A stretch of 34,775 bases of DNA from CAZQXD01 sp964597315 (GTDB lineage Bacteria; Pseudomonadota; Gammaproteobacteria; Competibacterales; Competibacteraceae), in NCBI GenBank assembly GCA_964597315.1, contig CAZQXD010000042.1, positions 1-34,775 on the forward strand. Direction: 5' to 3'. Within the stretch, counting starts at the first letter, position 1. Each line of letters starts with the position of its first letter. The translations under genes and the position numbers were made by a program. Positions 15,968 to 22,209 of this stretch are shown here, piece after piece. The notes beneath the pieces are model-generated. The model was not told the origin of the DNA and searched no databases. It was given only the letters and a program-made list of their open reading frames with translations.

Positions 15968-17515
15968 TCACTCGAAGAATTTCCAGTCTTCCACATAGCT
16001 ACCGATAATGAACTTCGGATAGCCGGGATCGGACTGGTAAACGGCCATGTCGTAGCGGATGTATTGGTCATCCTTGAAGAAATACACTTTCTCGTTACCC
16101 CAGTAAAAGGCCGCGTCGATGCGCTCGAAAATCACCCCTGTCCAGCGTTTGGCGATGGGTTCCGGGTAGCCGCCGTCGGCGCGATTGGTCAGGAAATTGA
16201 AGCGGATGTACTGACCGCCCCGGAAAAAATAAATGGCGTCCGGGCCGGTGTTGAGGGCGGCGTCGATGCGGTCGAAACTCACCCCCGGCCAGCCCTCGGC
16301 GATGCGCTTGGGATAGCCTTTGTCGAGCTTGCCGGTCTTCATGTCCAGGCGGGTGAACTGGTCGCGTTTGAACAGGTACAGCTTGTGGGACAGATTCTCC
16401 CCGTTTGGCCCGGTCATCCGATAGCCGGAGATGGCCGCGTCCGGCCGCTCGAACAGCGTGTCCCCCAGTTCCGGCCAGAATTCCTTGATGTGCTTCGGCT
16501 TTTCACTGCTGCGTTGGGCGCTGTCATAGGTGAAGCACTGATTGCCCCTGAGAAAGTACAGGGTGGGTCCAAGGCTGAACAGGGCCGAAATGGGCGGAAA
16601 AGCAGTGGCCGCCACATAGGCCTCTTGCAGGGCGGCGGCCTTTTTGGGGTCGTCGATCAAAGTCCAGATGCCGGCCACTTCCAGCTCGATGACCTGGGGG
16701 TTTTGCTTGACCGTGGTCAGCCAGGCATTGTAGCTGGCCTCATCCAGGGAGCTGAGCGAGGCCAGGGCCGGCTCGTCCCCGCCCTTGCCCATCACCGTGC
16801 ATTCGGAATTGCTCCGGAGCTTTTCCCGTTTCTCCGATAGGGCGGTACTGGCGCTGCCCGAACCGGCGCCGCCGAAGCTGGCGGTGATGCCGGCCTTGAT
16901 ATCCTCCTTACTGAGCTGGGAGGACTTGGTAACGGTAAAGGCCAGCACGGCCTTGCCCCCCACCCAGGCCCGCTTCACGAAGTGGGTGCCGTAGCGCTCG
17001 AAAAACGCGTCATAGGCCCGGCGGTTGGCGTGTTTGAAGGGGGCGGGGATATCCAGCTTGAAAGCTGGCTTGGGGAAGGCGGACAGATCGGGCAGGTACA
17101 CCGACCACAGGGGCACGAAGGAACTGCGCAAAGCGTAATAGGCTTCTTCGTTGGACTGGAGCTGTCGGGCCTGGCTGGCGGTGGCGTCAACACTGAACAG
17201 CTTGGAGCTGGCAGTGACGCTGGTGTCCACGCTCAGCTGCTTGTCTAGTCGTTCCCAGGACTCCACGATCACCGTCTGATTAAGGGCCTGGCGGGCCGGC
17301 ATGGGGGGGCTGTCGTTGATCTCGTAGCCCCCAGGCAGGGAATAGCTGTGCCCAGTCTCCCCGGATAGATATGTCCAATGATTGTCCCGCTTGAACAGCA
17401 CGTCTTTCAGTTCATAGGGCTGGCGGGGTTGCAGATAAATGCCCCGGCCCACCACTTCCAGCCCGGGCAGGCTGGGAGATTGGGGACTGGAGACGGGATT
17501 GGATTGTGTTGCCAT
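15968..17515 (-). CDS. MACPF-domain pore-forming protein with C-terminal hemopexin repeats
   Basis: This 515-residue protein has no signal peptide. Residues ~80-300 carry the membrane-attack-complex/perforin (MACPF) fold: the signature YGTHF at 175-179 followed six residues later by GG (186-187) fits Y-G-T-H-F-x6-G-G exactly. A Gly/Ser-rich stretch follows (ASFGGAGSGSAS, 212-223), as expected beside a transmembrane hairpin. Residues ~310-507 hold four hemopexin-type repeats (each like IDAAF...KVYFFKDDQYIRYD...GYPKFI), enough for one four-bladed propeller, a binding module. MACPF proteins oligomerise into membrane pores. The target and the export route here are unknown. The ATG at 17515 has GGAG seven bases upstream; an ATG at 17530 with AAGGG is an alternative adding five residues. 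The DUF697-like gene follows after 14 bp. Confidence 0.92.
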   Translation of the reverse strand: MATQSNPVSSPQSPSLPGLEVVGRGIYLQPRQPYELKDVLFKRDNHWTYLSGETGHSYSLPGGYEINDSPPMPARQALNQTVIVESWERLDKQLSVDTSVTASSKLFSVDATASQARQLQSNEEAYYALRSSFVPLWSVYLPDLSAFPKPAFKLDIPAPFKHANRRAYDAFFERYGTHFVKRAWVGGKAVLAFTVTKSSQLSKEDIKAGITASFGGAGSGSASTALSEKREKLRSNSECTVMGKGGDEPALASLSSLDEASYNAWLTTVKQNPQVIELEVAGIWTLIDDPKKAAALQEAYVAATAFPPISALFSLGPTLYFLRGNQCFTYDSAQRSSEKPKHIKEFWPELGDTLFERPDAAISGYRMTGPNGENLSHKLYLFKRDQFTRLDMKTGKLDKGYPKRIAEGWPGVSFDRIDAALNTGPDAIYFFRGGQYIRFNFLTNRADGGYPEPIAKRWTGVIFERIDAAFYWGNEKVYFFKDDQYIRYDMAVYQSDPGYPKFIIGSYVEDWKFFE

Positions 17516-17704
17516 CGGTAGGTTCTCCATGAAAGCCCTTGGCAAAAACAGATAAAGGCAGCGCGGGGGGGGCGAGGCTGTTATTGTGGCTGCGTCTGCC
17601 GTCGGTTATACGGCCCGGCGTCTTGCTTCACTGACCCAGCCGTTAAATTCACTAACCCGATCAATAAAGATAGCTTAAAAATCCGCAATCCATGCTACGG
17701 TTTC

Positions 17705-17739
17705 CCTGCCGGCGCTCTTGCGAGGGTGCGCCGGGCAGG
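17705..17739 (+). other. Hairpin upstream of the fused sheath gene
   Basis: Arms 17705-17715 and 17728-17739 pair over 11 bp with one bulged base. The hairpin lies 47 bases before the ATG at 17787 and has no T-run. It may be leader structure of this transcript. I found no good -24/-12 match between 17546 and 17786. Confidence 0.4.
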
Positions 17740-17786
17740 CTGGCGCTCTAGAATCCAAACAACACGCCACCCTGGAGGTCCGTACC

Positions 17787-19226
17787 ATGCCCGGCCACCT
17801 GGATTTTGAATTCCGTTTCCATAAACCGGCCCCGCAGCCCCGGGGGGATACCCCCATGCGGATCTTGCTGCTGGGAGATTTCAGCGGTCGGAGCAACCGG
17901 GGCGTTACCGAGACCCTGGCCGACCGGTCCCTTGTGTCCCTGGACGTGGACAACTTCGACGAACGCCTGGCCCGACTGGCGCCTTGTCTGGAACTGCCTA
18001 CGGCGGGCCGCCTGGATTTCCGCGAATTGGATGATTTCCACCCCGATGCCCTATACCGACGCCTGGAACTGTTCCAGGGCCTCAGGGACACCCGCAAGCG
18101 GCTAGCAAATCCGAACACCTTCTCCCAGGCCGCCGCCGAACTGGGGCCGGGGCTGACGCCCTCCCCAGCGCCCCCGGAACCCGCCCCGGAAAACGATGCC
18201 GAGCTGTTCGGGCGACTGCTGGGCAAGCCGACGGACCGCCCGGCGGCGAACATTCACAGCCTGCTGCGCTCGGTGGTGGCCCCTTATCTGCTACCGGACA
18301 CCGCCGGCCAGGAACACTACCTAGTGGCCGTGGACCAGGCCATCGCCGAACACCTGCGCCGGGTGCTACACCACCCGGACTTTCAGGCCCTAGAGGCGGC
18401 CTGGCGCTCGGCCTGGGAGTTGGTGAGCAATCTGGAGACGGGCGAGGAGTTGAGCGTGGGGCTGCTGGATGCCAGCCGGGCGGAACTGAGCGCCGATCTG
18501 GAGGGGACCGGGGGGAAACTGGCCACCTCGGCCCTGTTTCGGCGGCTGACCGAAACCGACCGCTCCCCCTGGTCGCTGCTGGTGGTGGACTATACTTTTG
18601 GGCCTGATCGGGAGTCCGTGCGGTTGCTGGCCGGGCTGGGAGCGGTGGCCGCCCATGCTGGCGGGCCGCTGCTGGCCGCCGCCGACCCCAGCCTGGCGGG
18701 CTGCCGATCCCTGGCCAAGACCCCGGACCCAACCGACTGGCGAGCCCTGGACCTGGAGTCCGACCGCCGCTGGCAGGCCCTGCGCCAAAGCCCAGTGGCT
18801 CCCTGGCTGGGGCTGGCCCTGCCCCGGGTGCTGTTGCGTCTGCCCTATGGGGCGCGCACCGACCCGGTGGACAGTTTCGACTTCGAGGAACTCGCCTCCA
18901 CCGAAGACCACCACGCCTGGCTATGGGGCAACCCGGCCTTCGCCTGCGCCCGGCTGCTGGGCGCGGCCTTCACGGACAGGGGCTGGGCCATGAATCTCCA
19001 GGACCGTCTGGACCTGGAAGACCTGCCTGCCCATAGCTACGAGGAACACGGAGAGACCATACTCAAACCTTGCGCCGAGGTGGTCCTGGGCGAGCGGGCC
19101 GTCGCCGCCCTCTTGGACCGGGGGCTGATGCCGCTGTTGGGCAGCCGCCGTCGCAATGCCTTGCGCCTGGCCTGCTTCCGCTCCCTGGCCGAGGGGGATG
19201 CGGCCCTGGCCGGTCCCTGGAATTGA
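17787..19226 (+). CDS. Single-chain TssB-TssC fusion (variant T6SS sheath protein)
   Basis: The 479-residue protein joins the two subunits of the contractile T6SS sheath. Residues ~1-110 match TssB (MRILLLGDFSG, LDVDNFDERLARL, RLDFRELDDFHPDALYRRL, RDTRKRLAN). After a Pro-rich linker (~110-138), residues ~140-479 match TssC (RRVLHHPDFQALEAAWRS, WSLLVVDYTFG, LPRVLLRLPYGARTDPVDSFDFEE, WGNPAFACARLL, GLMPLLGSRR). Compared with the canonical TssC at 30094-31599, it stops at the point where ~120 C-terminal residues should follow. Canonical TssB and TssC also exist in this window, so this is a paralogue. The ATG at 17787 has GGAGG seven bases upstream; an upstream frame to 17718 is unsupported. It probably shares an mRNA with the methyltransferase gene 16 bp downstream. 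It may be a sheath variant, modulator or cap; function unknown. Confidence 0.9.
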   Translation: MPGHLDFEFRFHKPAPQPRGDTPMRILLLGDFSGRSNRGVTETLADRSLVSLDVDNFDERLARLAPCLELPTAGRLDFRELDDFHPDALYRRLELFQGLRDTRKRLANPNTFSQAAAELGPGLTPSPAPPEPAPENDAELFGRLLGKPTDRPAANIHSLLRSVVAPYLLPDTAGQEHYLVAVDQAIAEHLRRVLHHPDFQALEAAWRSAWELVSNLETGEELSVGLLDASRAELSADLEGTGGKLATSALFRRLTETDRSPWSLLVVDYTFGPDRESVRLLAGLGAVAAHAGGPLLAAADPSLAGCRSLAKTPDPTDWRALDLESDRRWQALRQSPVAPWLGLALPRVLLRLPYGARTDPVDSFDFEELASTEDHHAWLWGNPAFACARLLGAAFTDRGWAMNLQDRLDLEDLPAHSYEEHGETILKPCAEVVLGERAVAALLDRGLMPLLGSRRRNALRLACFRSLAEGDAALAGPWN

Positions 19227-19242
19227 ACCGGAGAACACCCCC

Positions 19243-20712
19243 ATGCTCACCTTACCCTCCATCGACACCGCCCGCCGCCTGCGGGACTTCTTCCGGGATG
19301 CCGGTTATACCGAAGCGGGTTTTCAAAAAACCCTAGGCACCGTAAACCCCCCTTCGGCCCAGTTGCGGAACATGGCCCGGCTGCTGGATTGCACCCAGGA
19401 GCCTACCCTGTTCAATGTCCTGGCCCGGTGGTTTTTCATCGTGGCGCCGGTATCCGAAGACACCGCCCGGCAACTGCTGCCTACCCCGGTGCTGGACCTG
19501 CTGCTGGACCACGGCTTGCTCCATGCCGCCTCGGGCAGCCTGGTGTCTAAGGTGCAAATCGTGCCATTCCGGGACTGGCTGGTGGCCTCCGACCCCGATC
19601 GCCATTTGGAGTCCGCCGAGGGCTTTGAACATGTGCTGTCCCTGGGGCCTACCGCCGCCCATCTGCTCAAGTTCACCCTGGATCGGCCGGTGGCCAGCGC
19701 CCTGGACCTGGGGGCTGGCTGCGGCATCCAAAGCCTGGCCGCCGCCACCCACAGCGAAACGGTCTGGGCCACCGACCTCAACCCCCGAGCCGAGGGTTAC
19801 GGCGCCTTCAACGCTCGCCTCAACGGCTTTGAGAATATCCGTTGCCTGACCGGCGACGGCTTCGCCCCGGTGGCCGGTCGGCGCTTTGATCAGATTGTCA
19901 CCAACCCGCCCTTCGTGCTGGCCCCGGACAAGCGGTTTCTGTACCGGGATAGCGGCATGGCCCTGGACGGCTTCTGCCGCAAACTGGTGCGCGAGGCCCC
20001 CGATTACCTGAACGACGGGGGGTTTTTCCAGATGATCTGTGAATGGGTGCAAATCGGCGATCAGCCCTGGCCGGAGCGGCTCGCCCCCTGGTTCGAGGGA
20101 CTGGGCTGCGATGTCTGGGTGCTCAAGGATTATGCCCGCTCCCCGTCCCTGTACGCCCTGACCCGGCTACGGGAGACGCCCCCGGCCAGCACCGAAGTGG
20201 ACGTAGCCCATTACAGCCAATGGCTGGACTATTACCGGGAACACGGGGTTAGCGCCATTTTCGGCGGGCTGATCTTCATGCGCCGCCGCCACGGCCACAA
20301 CTGGCTGCGCTTCGACGAACTGCCCCCTCAACCCATCGACAGGCCGGTGGGGGACGCGGTGTGGCGGTTTTTCACCGGCCAGGATTTTCTGAACACCCAT
20401 CTCCGGGACGAACAGTTGCTGCAAACCGCCCCGGTGCTGGTGGCCGACGCCCGCCTGGAGCAGGAACTCCACTGTGAGGAAGGGCGCTGGCGACCGGCCC
20501 GCATGCAGCTCACCCGGGAACGGGGTCTACCCTACCGGATCGGCATGGCCGAAGACATGGCCCGGTTCCTGGCCGAGTTCGACGGCCGCCATTCCCTAGG
20601 GCAGTTAGTGGAGGCCCTGGCCGCCGAGGTGGGCGGCGACCGTGGACAGGTGCGAGAGGAGGTGCTACGGGTCACCCGGCGGTTGATCGAGCTGGGGTTT
20701 TTGGAGGTCTGA
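19243..20712 (+). CDS. Class I SAM-dependent methyltransferase, NPPF type
   Basis: This 489-residue protein has three parts. An N-terminal helical region (~1-115) resembles that of a large family of uncharacterised methyltransferases (LRDFFRDAGYTEAGFQKTLG...). The Rossmann core (~130-290) has SAM motif I DLGAGCGIQ (155-163), the acidic ATDLN, and NPPF at 221-224. The NPPF motif is typical of enzymes methylating amide or exocyclic amino nitrogens (PrmC/HemK glutamine, or adenine/guanine in RNA or DNA). A C-terminal segment (~430-489: MARFLAEFDGRHSLGQLVEAL...LIELGFLEV) looks like a small winged-helix module. The ATG at 19243 has GGAG nine bases upstream; the start is 16 bp after the fused sheath gene, so co-expression is likely. 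The substrate is unknown. Only 14 bp separate it from the convergent activator gene. Confidence 0.88.
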   Translation: MLTLPSIDTARRLRDFFRDAGYTEAGFQKTLGTVNPPSAQLRNMARLLDCTQEPTLFNVLARWFFIVAPVSEDTARQLLPTPVLDLLLDHGLLHAASGSLVSKVQIVPFRDWLVASDPDRHLESAEGFEHVLSLGPTAAHLLKFTLDRPVASALDLGAGCGIQSLAAATHSETVWATDLNPRAEGYGAFNARLNGFENIRCLTGDGFAPVAGRRFDQIVTNPPFVLAPDKRFLYRDSGMALDGFCRKLVREAPDYLNDGGFFQMICEWVQIGDQPWPERLAPWFEGLGCDVWVLKDYARSPSLYALTRLRETPPASTEVDVAHYSQWLDYYREHGVSAIFGGLIFMRRRHGHNWLRFDELPPQPIDRPVGDAVWRFFTGQDFLNTHLRDEQLLQTAPVLVADARLEQELHCEEGRWRPARMQLTRERGLPYRIGMAEDMARFLAEFDGRHSLGQLVEALAAEVGGDRGQVREEVLRVTRRLIELGFLEV

Positions 20713-20726
20713 GGTGATGGCTGTCC

Positions 20727-22109
20727 TCAGTCCTCGTCCCCGCCCCCATCCTCATAATCCTTGAGCCGTCGCTTCAGGGTGGACAGGGGGATGCCTAGTT
20801 CCCGGGCCACGGCGGCCTTGTTGTTATTGTTCCGGGCCAGGGCCTCCAGGATCATCATTTTCTCCAGTTCCTTGAGGTGAGACAGGGCCGCAGAGGAGGT
20901 CTCTGGACCCGGGCCGGTGGCTGGGGCGGCGCCTGCGGAGGACGGGAGGGCGGGACCCGAGGCGGGCAGGCTCGGGGCGGCGCTCTCCGGCAGGTGCAGG
21001 TCCTTGGGTTGGAGTTCCTGGTTTTGGCAAAGTACCGCAGCTCTCTCCAGGACGTTACGCAGTTCCCGCACATTGCCGGGCCAGTGGTAGCGTTGCAGGG
21101 CCGCCAGGGCAGCGTCGGAAACCTTGCAGCTCAGATTCATGGACGTGCTGAAGTGCTTGACCAGCATCGGGATATCCTCACGGATCTCCCGAAGGGGCGG
21201 CACCCGCATGGGCACCACGGCCAAGCGGTAGAACAGATCGGCCCGGAACTCCCCGGCCTTGACCATGGCCTCCAGGTCCCGGTGGGTGGCGCACAATACC
21301 CGTACGTCCACCCGGGCGGGCTTGTCGGAGCCGATGGGGGTCACCTCCCGGGTTTCCAGCACCCGCAGTAACCGGGGTTGCAACTCCAGGGGCAGTTCGC
21401 CGATCTCGTCGATGAACAGGGTGCCCCCATCGGCCTGGCGGAAGGCCCCTTCCCGGGAGCCGGTGGCGCCGGTGAACGCGCCCTTGACGTGGCCGAACAG
21501 ATCGTTGCGCACCATCTCCAGGTCGGTCACCGAGGCATCGAACACCACCAGCGGCCCGGTGCGCTCGGACAGCTCATGAATGGTGCGGGCCACCATCTCC
21601 TTGCCAGCCCCAGACTCGCCGCGGATCATCACCGTGGCCGGGGTGGAGGCCACGGCGCGAATCATGCCGTACAGCTCCCGCATGCGCTCGGAGCCGCCCA
21701 CCAGTGACCCTAGATGATCTTGCTTGCGCACCGACACCTGGCGCTCCTCGGTGCGCTGACGAATCAGCACCTGGGTATAGCCCAGGGTGCATTCGGTCTC
21801 GGTGCCCAATACCGTCTCGGTCACCCGCAGGTCGCCGATAAAGGTGCCGTTGGTGGAACCCAGATCCTTGAGGAGCAGGCCGTTGGAGGTCAGCCGCAAC
21901 TCCAGGTGATGGCGGGATACGGTACGGTCATTGATGGCGAAATCGTTGTCGGAGGCGGTGCCGATGCGCAGGGAGGGCAGACAGAAGGTCTCCTCCTTGC
22001 CGGCGTCGGGACCGGACAGCACCCGCAAGTCGATGGCCTCCAGCTTGATGCTGAGGTTCTGGGTGGGGATACGGATCTGCGCCGTGGCGGGGGAGTCTGG
22101 ATAGGACAT
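20727..22109 (-). CDS. FHA-domain sigma-54-dependent transcriptional activator
   Basis: This 460-residue protein is an enhancer-binding activator for RNA polymerase-sigma-54. Residues ~28-115 are a forkhead-associated (phosphothreonine-binding) domain: LRIG, SRHHLEL, GSTNGTF. Residues ~135-365 are the AAA+ domain with Walker A GESGAGK (164-170), the sigma-54-contacting loop GAFTGA (210-215), Walker B GGTLFIDE (228-235), and WPGNVREL. A Pro/Ala-rich linker (~375-405) leads to a Fis-type helix-turn-helix (~415-452, KAAVARELGIPLSTLKRRL). The FHA domain sits where other activators carry REC or GAF, so phospho-threonine signalling is the likely input. It lies 100 bp behind clpV and is the best candidate activator for the -24/-12 site before hcp; that link is inference. 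The ribosome site is weak. Confidence 0.95.
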   Translation of the reverse strand: MSYPDSPATAQIRIPTQNLSIKLEAIDLRVLSGPDAGKEETFCLPSLRIGTASDNDFAINDRTVSRHHLELRLTSNGLLLKDLGSTNGTFIGDLRVTETVLGTETECTLGYTQVLIRQRTEERQVSVRKQDHLGSLVGGSERMRELYGMIRAVASTPATVMIRGESGAGKEMVARTIHELSERTGPLVVFDASVTDLEMVRNDLFGHVKGAFTGATGSREGAFRQADGGTLFIDEIGELPLELQPRLLRVLETREVTPIGSDKPARVDVRVLCATHRDLEAMVKAGEFRADLFYRLAVVPMRVPPLREIREDIPMLVKHFSTSMNLSCKVSDAALAALQRYHWPGNVRELRNVLERAAVLCQNQELQPKDLHLPESAAPSLPASGPALPSSAGAAPATGPGPETSSAALSHLKELEKMMILEALARNNNNKAAVARELGIPLSTLKRRLKDYEDGGGDED

Positions 22110-22209
22110 TGTTCTAGAAAGTCGCGCCGTTGCCTGGATACAGCCCCGAAGCGCCGGGAAAAGCGGCGCCCGGAACCCCTAGTTTAATATAATAGCCCAC
22201 GGCCCTGCC

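Noticed and set aside
15057..15998. Plus-strand open frame of 313 codons across the gap and antisense to the DUF697-like gene
   Set aside because: It has no ribosome site, low-complexity His/Gln-rich content, and most of it is antisense to a gene with a convincing family match.
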